DNA from: Amycolatopsis jejuensis | GTDB lineage: Bacteria > Actinomycetota > Actinomycetes > Mycobacteriales > Pseudonocardiaceae | Length of the DNA: 64,000 nucleotides | Reading direction: 5' to 3' | NCBI RefSeq assembly: GCF_000717335.1 | Contig: NZ_JNYZ01000013.1 | Span: forward strand, 62,001 to 126,000 | Shown: positions 1 to 8,487 of the stretch, in pieces | How the letters are laid out: each line of letters begins with the position of its first letter | Position numbering within the stretch: position 1 is the stretch's first letter | Position numbers and translations under genes: made by a program | Notes under the pieces: model-generated | The model's database searches: none | What the model was told of the DNA's origin: nothing | Seen by the model: the letters and a program-made list of their open reading frames with translations, nothing else

Positions 1-672
1 CAACTCCGGCTCAATCGTCCCGTCCCCATCGACCACCGACGCATGCCGATCCCGATTGGACCCGAACTCGTCCCGAGAGTTGTTGCAGTGCACCAAATCG
101 ATCCGCCCGGTGATGGCCAAGACCTTCTCCACCGCAGTACCGAGATCCCACCCGGCCGCATACGCATGACACGTATCAAGGCAGAACCCGGCCCCGAACT
201 CACCGACCTTGTCCCACAACCGGGCGATCACCTCGAGCTCACGGGTCATCGCATTGTCCCCACCCGCGGTGTTCTCGATCAGAATCGGAACCGCAAACCC
301 GCCCTTCTCCGCCTCCCGCTCGAAGAGCTTGCGCCAGTTGGCCAATCCCTCCTCGACGTCGTCGGTCGCACCGACGTGCCCGCCGTGCACGATGAGGCCT
401 TTCGCCCCGATCGCGGCCGCACCGTCGGCGTGCTGGGTGACGTTCTTGCGGGACGGAATACGGATGCGGTTGTTCTTCGACGCGACATTGATCAGGTACG
501 GCGCATGGATGAACACGTCCACCGGCGCGGCGGCGATCTCCGCGCCGTGCGGATGCGGTTTCGGAGCCTTCCACCCCTGCGGGTCGGACAGGAAGAACTG
601 GACGACGTCGGCTTCTCGCTCGGCGACGGCGGCCAGCGGATCGTCGTCGCGGACATGGGCGCCAATCTGCAT
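1..672 (-). CDS. nfo: Deoxyribonuclease IV (AP endonuclease), 3' end cut by window edge
   Basis: Zinc-dependent apurinic/apyrimidinic endonuclease of base-excision repair, TIM-barrel AP endonuclease 2 family. Only the first 224 residues are in the window; the reading frame runs open off base 1. Translation starts MQIGAHV at ATG 672. Family metal-site motifs are visible in order: HAPY (residues 56-59), HGGHVG (96-101), IENTAGG around E133, FCLDTCHAY (D166, H169), and a C-terminal CNNSRDEFGSNRDRH run (D201, D208, H210). The family is usually 250-290 residues, so perhaps 30-60 residues are missing. It is divergent from the next gene, with a 106-base intergenic space. Confidence 0.93.
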   Translation of the reverse strand, partial: MQIGAHVRDDDPLAAVAEREADVVQFFLSDPQGWKAPKPHPHGAEIAAAPVDVFIHAPYLINVASKNNRIRIPSRKNVTQHADGAAAIGAKGLIVHGGHVGATDDVEEGLANWRKLFEREAEKGGFAVPILIENTAGGDNAMTRELEVIARLWDKVGEFGAGFCLDTCHAYAAGWDLGTAVEKVLAITGRIDLVHCNNSRDEFGSNRDRHASVVDGDGTIEPEL

Positions 673-778
673 GCCCTGACGCTACCCCCGGCGCAACCGC
701 CCCCTTCCGCCCGAGCTGGTGACGCTCGTGGAGTACCGTGAGCGCGTTCCGTGATCCAGTCGGGCCTGGGAGGGGCGA

Positions 779-1615
779 ATGCGGAAACACGCTGGCCGGA
801 TGACCGCACTCGCAGCTGCGCTCGCAGCACCCGTGCTGTCGGCAGCCCTCGCGTTCCCGGGTACGGCACAGGCCGACCCGAGCCCCACGCTCAACGGCGA
901 CTGCGCGGCGACCCTGCAGAACGGCAAGTCCGGGCAGGGCCTAGCGCTCGACGCCGGTGCCCCGCTCAACGCGCCGAACCGGCTCACCGTCGGCCTCGAT
1001 TCCAAGGCACAGCAGACCGACGGCAAGAGCCCGCTCTTCACGCTCCCGGTCGGCGACACTGCCCGCACGCTGGGCGTCGGCGAGACCCCGGTGGTCGGCG
1101 ACGCAGCCGCGAACACCGTGTGCCCGGTCGCGCAGAACACCGCGAACGGCGTCGGCAACACCACGCAGCAGCTGGTCGGCGACGCGGCGAAGGTCGTACC
1201 CCCGCCGGACAACCCTGCCCCGAAGCCGAACCCGCCGTCGCCCGGTCCCGGACCGGGTGGGCCCGGCGGGCCGGGACGGCCTGGGCAGCCGGGTCCGGGC
1301 GGCATCATCCTCGAGCCGGTGACCTCGGGCGGCTCCGTCGGCGGACTGTCCGGCCTCGACTCGATCTCCGGCATCTTCACCGGTGCTGCCATGCTGCCGG
1401 CGAGCTTCGTGCAGGCGCCGGTGGTCACCACGATCATCCCGGGCCAGCTGCCGCAGGACCAGCCGCCCACGGTCGACGCGAAGAAGTCCGGTACCGCGGA
1501 AGCGCTGCCCACCGCGAACCCGCCCGCGCGGCTGCCGCTGCTCATTGCGGTGCTCGCGCTCGCCATTGTCGCCGCGGCGCTGGTCCGCGCGTGGCTGCGG
1601 CGCAACCCCGCCTGA
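779..1615 (+). CDS. Secreted protein with C-terminal membrane anchor (paralog 1 of 3)
   Basis: 278 residues, function unknown. A signal peptide (Arg/Lys/His start, Ala/Leu core, cleavage near GTAQA-D) precedes an extracellular part with three Cys and a Pro/Gly-rich stretch around residues 140-180. A single C-terminal membrane segment (LPLLIAVLALAIVAAALV) ends in an Arg-rich tail, the topology of a surface protein held by a C-terminal anchor. ATG 779 has a good GGGAGGGG ribosome site just upstream. It belongs with the next two genes: all share the C-terminal pattern AEAL-x(n)-LP-x-L-x-AV-x(8)-LVR-x-W. No known domain recognised. Confidence 0.75.
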   Translation: MRKHAGRMTALAAALAAPVLSAALAFPGTAQADPSPTLNGDCAATLQNGKSGQGLALDAGAPLNAPNRLTVGLDSKAQQTDGKSPLFTLPVGDTARTLGVGETPVVGDAAANTVCPVAQNTANGVGNTTQQLVGDAAKVVPPPDNPAPKPNPPSPGPGPGGPGGPGRPGQPGPGGIILEPVTSGGSVGGLSGLDSISGIFTGAAMLPASFVQAPVVTTIIPGQLPQDQPPTVDAKKSGTAEALPTANPPARLPLLIAVLALAIVAAALVRAWLRRNPA

Positions 1616-1628
1616 CCCTGACTCTGCG

Positions 1629-1679
1629 TGACGCCCGCTTCCACCCGAATGCCTGACCTCGGGAACGAGGCGGGCGTCA
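1629..1679 (+). terminator. Inverted repeat after paralog 1
   Basis: A perfect 10-base inverted repeat (TGACGCCCGC at 1629-1638, complement at 1670-1679) encloses a second small hairpin (CCTC/GAGG). It lies directly after the stop of the first secreted-protein gene and probably separates its transcript from the next gene. Confidence 0.6.
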
Positions 1680-1740
1680 CTCGTCTTCGTTACCGTCGTT
1701 GTCCTTGAGAGCAGCGGGAGCGGCGGAAGGGTCGACGGCC

Positions 1741-2661
1741 ATGCAGCATCGGACACGGAGGGCAACTGCGGTCAGCGCAGCGGCCTTCGTCTTGGCCGGT
1801 TCGGCCGCCCTCGCCGCACCCGGCACCGCCGCCGCGGACACGCTCACCACGCCGTGCGGCTCCACGATCACCGCCAAACCGGGCGACCACGTCAAAGGCA
1901 CCACGCCGCTGCTCGGCCTGCCGCTTGACCTCGGCGTGGTCGGCCAGGTTTCCGGCGTGCTCACCGGCACCATCAACGCGCTGCTCGGCACGGTCTGCAA
2001 GGTCACGGTGAACGTGGTGAACACCGCCGTTTCCCCGGTCCCGGTGGTCGGTGCGCCGGTGGCGAGCGCGGTCAACGGCGTTGTCGAAGGCGGCACGAGC
2101 GCAGTGCAGCAGGGCGTCGGGGCGGCCGGTCAGGCACTCGGCGGCCCGGCGAAGGAAAGCCCGGCGCCGAACCCGCAGCAACCGCCGTCCGGAGGTTCGG
2201 GCGGCAGCCCGCAGCAGGGTGGCGACCCCGCCGGGCAGACCCCGATGCCGGGCTCCACCAGCCCGGTGCTCACCGGCGGCGGGGGCGGCGCGCCGTTCGC
2301 GGCGTTCCTGCCCAACTTCGGCAACCTGTCGTACGGCTTCGGCACCGGGTACGCGCCGATGCGCGACTACAGCGGCATCCCGATGGCGATGGCCGGTCTG
2401 TTCAGCCCGTCGCCCGCCTTGCGTTACGGCAGCCAGATCCCGGGTTACGCGCCGCAGTACGGCCTCGCGAACCCGGCCGGATCGGCCGGTGGCGATTCGA
2501 CGATCCAGAATGCCGGGCAGGCGCAGGCGTTACCGAACTCCGGGGGTAACCACACGAACGGGTTGGACTGGCCCGTGCTGGTGGCAGTTTTAGCACTCTC
2601 CGGAGTCAGCGCGGGCCTGGTCCGCACCTGGGTACTCCGCCGAATGGCCGCTGCGACTTAG
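1741..2661 (+). CDS. Secreted protein with C-terminal membrane anchor (paralog 2 of 3)
   Basis: 306 residues, function unknown. The start was set at ATG 1741, which begins directly with a classical signal peptide (QHRTRRATAV..., cleavage near GTAAA-D); the open frame extends further upstream but without a better start. Two Cys lie in the N-terminal third. The middle is Gly/Pro/Ser-rich, followed by the motif RDYSGIPMA (shared with the next gene) and a C-terminal segment LVAVLALSGVSAGLVRTWVLRR. That tail is a membrane helix with positive cytoplasmic residues. It forms a tandem array with its neighbours, consistent with local duplication and divergence. Confidence 0.75.
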   Translation: MQHRTRRATAVSAAAFVLAGSAALAAPGTAAADTLTTPCGSTITAKPGDHVKGTTPLLGLPLDLGVVGQVSGVLTGTINALLGTVCKVTVNVVNTAVSPVPVVGAPVASAVNGVVEGGTSAVQQGVGAAGQALGGPAKESPAPNPQQPPSGGSGGSPQQGGDPAGQTPMPGSTSPVLTGGGGGAPFAAFLPNFGNLSYGFGTGYAPMRDYSGIPMAMAGLFSPSPALRYGSQIPGYAPQYGLANPAGSAGGDSTIQNAGQAQALPNSGGNHTNGLDWPVLVAVLALSGVSAGLVRTWVLRRMAAAT

Positions 2662-2746
2662 GCCAACTCACCAGTATCTTTGCCGGGGTCCACTCGTTAT
2701 TCCTGTCGCAATGGCTCACGCCCGCGAACCCCGGAGGAATGTGCTC

Positions 2747-3646
2747 GTGCGGAAAATCCCCACCTGGAAGCGAACCCGTCGAGCACTCACCGTCACCACC
2801 CTCGCCGCCCTTGTCACCGGCGGCACGTTCCTCGGCACCGGCACCGCATCGGCGGCCACCACGCTGGCGAACACGTGCACCGGTTCGGTCAGCGGCGGCA
2901 TGGGCGACACGGTCGCGGTGCCCGGATCGTCGGTGAAGGAAATGGTCCGCCAGGCCGCGCAGGAGCAGGTCAACCTCTTCAACTTCCTTACCGTGCAACC
3001 GAACCGGCTGGCCGACGCGATCACGGCCAAGCCGCCGCTCACCGTCGGCAAGATCCCGAGCTCGGCAGGCGGGAACATCGGCGGGGACCTGATCGGCGCG
3101 GTGGTCGCCGACAACCTGCGGGACGCGCCGGGCCTCGGCCTGCTGCCGGACACCCAGCAGCACGTGCTGAGCGCGATCCGCAACGAGGTCACCTCGTCGT
3201 GCGGGCTCACCACGCTGGCGAACAACTACGAGGCGCCCTCGTCGCCCTCGTCATCGTCGCCCACCAGCGGCGAAACACCCAGCTCCACGGCACCGACCAG
3301 TGGCAGCCCGCTCGGCAACTACCAGCCGGGCACCACCGGAACCGCGCCGCCGCGCGACTACAGCGGCATCCCGATGGCGAGCCCGGGCACGCCCGGCACC
3401 GCGATCGCGCCCGGCATCCGTTACCCGGCTGGTGGCGCACTGCCCGGCTCCGGCACGCTGCCGCAGGTTTCCGGACCGGACCCGCAGGGCGCCGGTCCGG
3501 ACATCCGCAACGCGGGCAACGCCGAAGCGCTGGCCAGCCGGGGCAGCACCACGGACGTGCAATTGCCGATGCTGCTCGCGGTGATCGTGCTGGCCGGGGT
3601 CACCGCCGGACTGGTGCGCACCTGGGTGCTGCGCCGCGCGGCCTGA
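2747..3646 (+). CDS. Secreted protein with C-terminal membrane anchor (paralog 3 of 3)
   Basis: 299 residues, function unknown. GTG 2747 is chosen because GGAGG at 2733-2737 sits nine bases upstream; an in-frame ATG at 2711 has no ribosome site. The signal peptide ends near GTASA-A. The body carries two Cys, a Ser/Thr-rich linker, then RDYSGIPMA and a C-terminal membrane segment ending LVRTWVLRR, both almost identical to paralog 2. A motif NAGNAEAL precedes the anchor and corresponds to NAGQAQAL in paralog 2 and TAEAL in paralog 1. The conserved tail suggests a common anchoring or sorting function. Confidence 0.75.
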   Translation: MRKIPTWKRTRRALTVTTLAALVTGGTFLGTGTASAATTLANTCTGSVSGGMGDTVAVPGSSVKEMVRQAAQEQVNLFNFLTVQPNRLADAITAKPPLTVGKIPSSAGGNIGGDLIGAVVADNLRDAPGLGLLPDTQQHVLSAIRNEVTSSCGLTTLANNYEAPSSPSSSSPTSGETPSSTAPTSGSPLGNYQPGTTGTAPPRDYSGIPMASPGTPGTAIAPGIRYPAGGALPGSGTLPQVSGPDPQGAGPDIRNAGNAEALASRGSTTDVQLPMLLAVIVLAGVTAGLVRTWVLRRAA

Positions 3647-3748
3647 CCCGCTGCACGGGGCTGTCGGCCCCGCCGGGTACGCTTACCTGGACAAACCCTC
3701 CTGTCACGGATCCGCCGTGGCCGCAGAGCCCATAGGAGGTGAGTGGTT

Positions 3749-4078
3749 GTGTCACGCCATTACGAGGTAATGGTCATCCTGGACCCCACGCTCGACGAGC
3801 GGACGGTCGCGCCCACGCTGGACAACTTCCTCAACGTGATCCGCACTTCGGGCGGAAGCGTCGAGAAGGTCGACGTCTGGGGCCGCCGCCGGCTTTCGTA
3901 CGAGATCAAGAAGCACGCCGAGGGCATCTACGCGCTGCTGGACCTGAACTCGACGGCCGAGGCCGTCAAGGAGCTGGACCGTCAGCTGTCGCTGCAGGAA
4001 ACCGTCCTGCGCACCAAGGTCATGCGCCGCGAGATCAAGCGCGCCGCGGCCAAGCCCCCCGCGCCCGCCAAGGCCTGA
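3749..4078 (+). CDS. rpsF: 30S ribosomal protein S6
   Basis: Primary component of the small-subunit platform that binds 16S rRNA together with S18. The protein reads (M)[12 protein letters not shown]..., with the family's RNA-binding region [17 protein letters not shown] in the middle and a Lys/Ala/Pro tail. GTG 3749 is preferred over GTG 3743 because AGGAGGT (3734-3740) then lies eight bases upstream and the product begins SRHYE as in other actinobacterial S6 proteins. It is first gene of the conserved rpsF-ssb-rpsR-rplI operon, which couples ribosome and single-strand DNA-binding protein synthesis. Confidence 0.96.
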   Translation: MSRHYEVMVILDPTLDERTVAPTLDNFLNVIRTSGGSVEKVDVWGRRRLSYEIKKHAEGIYALLDLNSTAEAVKELDRQLSLQETVLRTKVMRREIKRAAAKPPAPAKA

Positions 4079-4107
4079 TCCGAGCCCGATCCGAAGGGAC
4101 GCCATCC

Positions 4108-4638
4108 GTGGCTGGAGACACCGTCATCACCGTGGTCGGGAACCTCACGTCCGACCCGGAGCTGCGCTTCACCCCGTCCGGTGCGGCGGTCGCGAACTTC
4201 ACCGTCGCGTCCACCCCGCGCACGCTCGATCGCCAGAGCGGCGAGTGGAAGGACGGCGAGGCGCTCTTCCTGCGCTGCAACATCTGGCGGCAGGCGGCGG
4301 AAAACGTCGCCGAGTCGCTCACGCGGGGTGCCCGCGTGGTGGTGCAGGGCAGGCTGAAGCAGCGGTCGTTCGAGACCAAGGAAGGCGAGAAGCGCACCGT
4401 CGTCGAGCTCGAGGTCGACGAGATCGGCCCCTCGCTGCGGTACGCCACGGCCAAGGTCAACAAGGTCAGCCGCGGCAGCGGCGGCGGTGACTTCGGCGGC
4501 GGCGGCGGTTTCAGCGGCGGCGGCTCCGGTGGCGGAGGCGGCAACCGCGGTGGCGGCGCGCCTGCCGATGACCCCTGGGGCTCGGCCCCGCCCGCGGGCG
4601 GCGGCGGAGGCGGTTTCTCCGACGAGCCCCCGTTCTGA
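4108..4638 (+). CDS. ssb: Single-stranded DNA-binding protein
   Basis: Tetrameric OB-fold protein that coats single-stranded DNA in replication and repair. The N-terminal 110 residues carry the OB fold ([20 protein letters not shown]..., [16 protein letters not shown]). A long Gly/Ser-rich linker follows, and the acidic tip DEPPF at the extreme C terminus is the conserved peptide that recruits partner proteins. GTG 4108 follows the rpsF stop by 29 bases, with GAAGGGA upstream. 176 residues is normal for actinobacterial SSB. It sits between rpsF and rpsR, so it is probably co-transcribed with ribosomal genes. Confidence 0.97.
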   Translation: MAGDTVITVVGNLTSDPELRFTPSGAAVANFTVASTPRTLDRQSGEWKDGEALFLRCNIWRQAAENVAESLTRGARVVVQGRLKQRSFETKEGEKRTVVELEVDEIGPSLRYATAKVNKVSRGSGGGDFGGGGGFSGGGSGGGGGNRGGGAPADDPWGSAPPAGGGGGGFSDEPPF

Positions 4639-4671
4639 TCTCAGTTTTTCTAGTATTCCAGGAGTAGCACT

Positions 4672-4920
4672 GTGGCCAAGCCACCCATTCGCAAGCCCAA
4701 GAAGAAGGTCTGCGTGTTCTGCAAGGCCGAGAAGAAGGGCCGTCCGGAACTGATCGACTACAAGGACACGAACCTGCTGCGGAAGTACATCTCCGACCGC
4801 GGCAAGATCCGTGCCCGTCGCGTCACCGGCAACTGCAGCCAGCACCAGCGCGACATCGCCATCGCGGTGAAGAACTCGCGCGAGATGGCGCTGCTGCCCT
4901 ACACGTCCACCGCGCGCTGA
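4672..4920 (+). CDS. rpsR: 30S ribosomal protein S18, Cys-containing type
   Basis: 82-residue S18, partner of S6 on the small-subunit platform. It keeps CVFC near the N terminus and a further Cys in NCSQHQ, so it looks like a zinc-binding (C+) S18 rather than the Cys-free paralog many actinobacteria express under zinc limitation. GTG 4672 has AGGAG at about the right distance. The core motif [17 protein letters not shown] is fully conserved. Third gene of the rpsF operon, 14 bases before rplI. Confidence 0.96.
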   Translation: MAKPPIRKPKKKVCVFCKAEKKGRPELIDYKDTNLLRKYISDRGKIRARRVTGNCSQHQRDIAIAVKNSREMALLPYTSTAR

Positions 4921-4934
4921 GAGGAGTCCGAGTC

Positions 4935-5396
4935 ATGGCGAAGATCATTCTCACCACGGACGTGGCGAACCTCGGCGGCCCCGGCGACATCGTCGAGGTC
5001 AAGGACGGCTACGCGCGCAACTACCTGCTGCCCCGCGGGTACGCGATCGTGGCCAGCAAGGGCGCGGAGAAGAACGTGCGCACGATCCAGCGCGCACAGG
5101 AGTCCCGCCGCATCCGCGACCTCGACCACGCCAAGGAAATCAAGGCGACGCTCGAGGGCCTCGGCGCAATCCAGCTGACGGGCAAAGCCGCAGCCGGCTC
5201 GAAGAAGCTGTTCGGCTCCATCACGGCCGCCGAGATCGTCGACGCGATCAAGGCACAGGGCGGCCCGCTGCTCGACAAGCGCATCCTCGACCTGCGCGAC
5301 CACATCAAGACGGTCGGCAAGCACTCGGTCAAGGCCCGCCTGCACCCGGACGTGAAGGTGGACGTCCGCCTCGAGGTGAAGGCAACCGCCGTCTGA
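4935..5396 (+). CDS. rplI: 50S ribosomal protein L9
   Basis: 153-residue L9 binds 23S rRNA at the base of the L1 stalk. The N-terminal domain carries the signature [22 protein letters not shown]; a long connecting helix ([22 protein letters not shown]) and a compact C-terminal domain ending in VEVKATAV-type strands follow. ATG 4935 is preceded by GAGAGGAG. Last gene of the rpsF-ssb-rpsR-rplI operon, closed by a strong hairpin 27 bases after the stop. Confidence 0.97.
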   Translation: MAKIILTTDVANLGGPGDIVEVKDGYARNYLLPRGYAIVASKGAEKNVRTIQRAQESRRIRDLDHAKEIKATLEGLGAIQLTGKAAAGSKKLFGSITAAEIVDAIKAQGGPLLDKRILDLRDHIKTVGKHSVKARLHPDVKVDVRLEVKATAV

Positions 5397-5422
5397 GGCT
5401 GTCGTTTCGAAGCATGTTTCGA

Positions 5423-5457
5423 AGCGCCCCTGGGGATTCCCGGGGGCGCTCCTTTCT
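5423..5457 (+). terminator. Rho-independent terminator of the rpsF-rplI operon
   Basis: Stem AGCGCCCC.GGG (5423-5434) pairs with CCC.GGGGCGCT (5439-5450) around a four-base loop, followed by CCTTTCT. It is placed directly downstream of rplI. Confidence 0.85.
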
Positions 5458-5526
5458 GTGTGGAGCATTCGGCTGATGACCGTGCGTTACGATCTTGGCC
5501 GGTCTTGCTTAGCGGGGGAGCGTTCG

Positions 5527-5972
5527 ATGCACGGAACCGTCCGGATCGCCGCCGGGGTAGCGGTCTTTGCCCTGGTCACCGGGTGCAGCGGAGGCGCTGC
5601 ACAGCCTTCCCCTGCCGCTTGTTCCGGCCCGGCGAGCAGGCAGGATGCGGCTGGAAATCCTCCGGCAACTCGGTGAACTCCGTCGGCATCACCGTCGTAC
5701 CGCAGAACACCGGCGGAATCAGCGACATCTACGCCCAAAAAGCACAACAGGCCTACTTCGAACCGGTCAGCATCAACGGCTACCCCGGCGTCTACTCCGC
5801 CAAAGCCGACCACCGCGCCGACGGCAACTGCCAGCTGTGGGTCGGCGTCACCGACCAGCTCGCCGTCGCCGTCACGCCCCTCATCAGCACCGGCCAGAAC
5901 AAAAGCAATCCATGCGGCATCGCGGAGAAGTTCGCGGCCGTCATGATCAAGCACCTCAAGAACGCCTCGTGA
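5527..5972 (+). pseudogene. Broken DUF3558-type lipoprotein (internal deletion with frameshift)
   Basis: The first frame (5527-5676) starts with a lipoprotein signal, lipobox LVTGC, then stops early. From about base 5640 a second frame (to 5972) resumes at GCGWKSSGNSVNSVGIT and continues to the end. It aligns with the intact lipoprotein at 6487-7095, where the equivalent point is GCQWTSSGSRQNFVGIT. About 50 codons, including the conserved DPC...LTAAEA region, are missing, and the junction changes frame. The last about 60 bases (from 5899) are nearly identical to the intact copy (from 7022), pointing to recent duplication or gene conversion. No full-length product can be made without a frameshift. 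Confidence 0.8.
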
Positions 5973-6116
5973 CCCTCACCTTCGGGAAGAGTGCGCAGCT
6001 CGGGAGCCCTCCGGAAGGAACTGAACAGCCAGCGGGAACCAACAGCCGTGCGTTACCATCCAACTTGCTGATCTCGCCGTTTGGGGAGCGAGAAGTAGCC
6101 TAAGGGGGTCAACCGG

Positions 6117-6479
6117 ATGTCCGATGTGCCACCGCCCGCGCCGATCATGGTCGGCGGATACGGAACCGCAGGTGGGTACAAGTTCAGCGAGGACGAGGTC
6201 GACTCGGTCATCAAGCAGTGGGAAGACCTGCTCGCGAACCTGAACAAGGACCTCAAGGACGCGCGGAACATCGCCGACGTGAAGCGGCCCGCCGACGAGT
6301 TCGCCAGCAATGACTTCGTCGACAAGGGCGCGAACCCGTCCGGACAGACCTTGCTCGATCAGCACCAGCGCATGGTCGACTACGTGAACAACTTCATCAC
6401 CGCACTCAGGGCCGCGAAGAACAAGATCACTGTCGCCGAGCAGGAAGCTCGCGACGCCGCGAACAAGTCTGGAGTCTGA
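6117..6479 (+). CDS. Small helical ESX/WXG-type secretion-associated protein
   Basis: 120 residues, no signal peptide, mostly predicted helix: a Trp-containing helix (VDSVIKQWEDLLANLNKDL), a central turn, and a second long helix (LDQHQRMVDYVNNFITALRAAKNKITVAEQEARDAANKS). This helical-hairpin pattern, small size and position before DUF3558, PPE-like and EspG genes fit an ESX (type VII) secreted or chaperone-bound protein, although a strict WXG tripeptide is absent. ATG 6117 is preceded by AAGGGGG. It is eight bases before the next gene and probably in one operon. The assignment rests on context and helical pattern. Confidence 0.6.
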   Translation: MSDVPPPAPIMVGGYGTAGGYKFSEDEVDSVIKQWEDLLANLNKDLKDARNIADVKRPADEFASNDFVDKGANPSGQTLLDQHQRMVDYVNNFITALRAAKNKITVAEQEARDAANKSGV

Positions 6480-6486
6480 GCAGCTC

Positions 6487-7095
6487 ATGCCGCACCGCAC
6501 CGTCCGGGTCGCCGCCGCAACCATCGCCGCACTCGGTTTGCTGACCGCGTGCAGTGGTGGCTCGGGTGGTTCAGGTGGCACCAGCCAAACTCCCGCGCCT
6601 GCCGCTTCGAGCGGTGCGCCGAGCACCGGATCCGGTCCGAAGGTCCCGGCGCCACTGCCGACCCAGGTCTTGCTCAACGACCCATGCAACGTGCTCACCG
6701 CGGCCGAAGCCACAGAGATCGGCCTGGCCTCGCCCGGAGAGAAGACCACCGGCAGCGGCCTGATCGGGTGTCAATGGACTTCGTCTGGCAGCAGGCAGAA
6801 TTTTGTGGGGATCACGCCGCTTCCGCAGAACACCGGCGGCATCGGGGACATCTACGCCCAGAAGGCGCGGCAGGCCTACTTCCAGCCGACCGCCATCGAC
6901 GGCTACCCAGGTCTCTTCGCCGACACCCAGGACGGCCGCCCCTCAGGCACCTGCACCCTCTGGGTCGGCGTCACCGACCAGCTGGCCGTGTCGGTCATCC
7001 CGGCAATCGGCACCGGCGCGAACAAAAGCAATCCATGCGGCATCGCGGAGAAGTTCGCGGCCGTCATGATCAAGCATCTCAAGGGTGCGGCATGA
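6487..7095 (+). CDS. DUF3558 family lipoprotein
   Basis: 202-residue exported lipoprotein with lipobox LLTAC (Cys about residue 22), a Gly/Ser/Thr/Pro linker, then the DUF3558 pattern: DPCNVLTAAEATEIGL, GCQW, NPCGIAEKFAAVMIKHL. Cys pairs in DPC/GCQW and NPC are likely disulphides. DUF3558 proteins are frequent in Actinobacteria and often lie beside ESX-type genes; their function is unknown. It is the intact parent of the broken copy just upstream. The ATG start lies eight bases after the previous stop. Confidence 0.85.
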   Translation: MPHRTVRVAAATIAALGLLTACSGGSGGSGGTSQTPAPAASSGAPSTGSGPKVPAPLPTQVLLNDPCNVLTAAEATEIGLASPGEKTTGSGLIGCQWTSSGSRQNFVGITPLPQNTGGIGDIYAQKARQAYFQPTAIDGYPGLFADTQDGRPSGTCTLWVGVTDQLAVSVIPAIGTGANKSNPCGIAEKFAAVMIKHLKGAA

Positions 7096-7137
7096 CCGGC
7101 AGGCTGCCGGTACCCGGCTCGGAAGGAGTGGCTCATC

Positions 7138-8487
7138 ATGGGGAATGACGCCAACACCGTCGGCAAGGAACTCAAGTACGCGGCCATCGGTGCCGGTACC
7201 GGGGCGGCCGTCGGGTCGGTCGTGCCGGTCATCGGGACCGCGGTCGGGGCCGGGGTGGGTGCGGTCGTCGGCGGGCTCGTCGGGTTGTTCAGTGGGGGGC
7301 CCGACGCGAAGCTCGCCGAGGCGGACCTCGGGGGGCGCTCGATCGATGCGCGGACCATCTGGGAGAAGATCCACGTCGGCGACAGCTCGTCGCTGCAGGG
7401 CGGGGTCACCGCGGCCAACTCGCTCAAGGGCGTGCACGACTCGCGGATCACCGAGATCGACGGTCTCAACAAGAAGATGGACGCCGCCTGGCAGGGGGGT
7501 GGCGCCACCGCGGCGCAGGCCGGTGCGCATCCGCTCGGGATCTGGCTGCACGACTCGGTCGGCAACCTCGGCAAGAGCCACACGTACCTGAACACCCAGG
7601 TCGACTGCTTCAGCACGGTCAAGACCAAGGTCGCCGAGATCGCGAAGGACCCGCCGCACGCCGGGTTCTGGGACGGGGTCAACCCGCTCAGCGACAAAGA
7701 CGACGAGATCAACCAGTACAACGAGACCGGCAAGGCGAACGTCCAGGCCTACACCAACTACTTCAACGCCAGCGGGCAGAACGCGAGCCAGCTGCCGCAG
7801 TACACCGCCTGGCAGGGCAACAACATCTCCGACCCCGGCGGTCCCGGCAAGTTCGGCGGCGGTCCCGGTGGCAACTTCGGCGGCGGACCAGGCGGCGGTC
7901 CCGGTGGCGGCGGCAGCTTCACGCCGCCCAAGACCGACATCCCCAAGTTCGACCCCAACGGGCCCAACACTCCGCCGCACACCAACCTGCCGAACGATCC
8001 CCGGCACGGGCTTCCCGACCCGAACACCCAGATCCCGGTCGGGCAGTACCCGAACGACACCACGTCGGCATCGAGCTACGTGCCGCCGTCGGTCGACCCG
8101 AGTGCGTTCAACCCGAGCGCCTTCGGACCCGGTGGCAGCGGCAGCGGGTTCGGTCCCGGTGGTGGCGCGGGTTCCGGTGCCGGCGCGGCGGGCTTCGGGC
8201 CGGGCGCGTTCGGCGGGGCCGGATTCGGTCCTGGCGGAGCGGGTTCCGGTGCGGCGGCAGGCGGCGCGGGTGCCGGGGCCGGTGGCATGGGCGGCATGCG
8301 CGGTGGCGCGGGCGGCGCAGGCGCGGGCAAGGCCGGGGCAGCCGGAATGGGCGGCATGGGCGGTGCCCGTGGCGGTGGCAAGGGCGAGGACGACCAGGAG
8401 CACACCACCAAGTACCTGGTGGAAGAGGACGCCAACGAGCTCTTCGGCTCCGACCAGCTGACCGTGCCCCCCGTGATCGGTGAATGA
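7138..8487 (+). CDS. PPE-like type VII secretion substrate
   Basis: 449 residues. The N-terminal part has a Gly/Ala-rich membrane-like hairpin (residues 12-52) and a helical region containing AAWQGGGA, a WXG-type turn. From about residue 235 it is a long Gly/Pro/Phe-rich extension. The C terminus KYLVEEDANELFGSD-x(4)-PPVIGE contains YLVEED, which fits the YxxxD/E secretion signal of type VII substrates; similar PPVIGE endings are common in actinomycete PPE-like proteins. ATG 7138 has GGAAGGAG upstream. The stop overlaps the espG start by four bases, implying translational coupling with its probable chaperone. Confidence 0.8.
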   Translation: MGNDANTVGKELKYAAIGAGTGAAVGSVVPVIGTAVGAGVGAVVGGLVGLFSGGPDAKLAEADLGGRSIDARTIWEKIHVGDSSSLQGGVTAANSLKGVHDSRITEIDGLNKKMDAAWQGGGATAAQAGAHPLGIWLHDSVGNLGKSHTYLNTQVDCFSTVKTKVAEIAKDPPHAGFWDGVNPLSDKDDEINQYNETGKANVQAYTNYFNASGQNASQLPQYTAWQGNNISDPGGPGKFGGGPGGNFGGGPGGGPGGGGSFTPPKTDIPKFDPNGPNTPPHTNLPNDPRHGLPDPNTQIPVGQYPNDTTSASSYVPPSVDPSAFNPSAFGPGGSGSGFGPGGGAGSGAGAAGFGPGAFGGAGFGPGGAGSGAAAGGAGAGAGGMGGMRGGAGGAGAGKAGAAGMGGMGGARGGGKGEDDQEHTTKYLVEEDANELFGSDQLTVPPVIGE

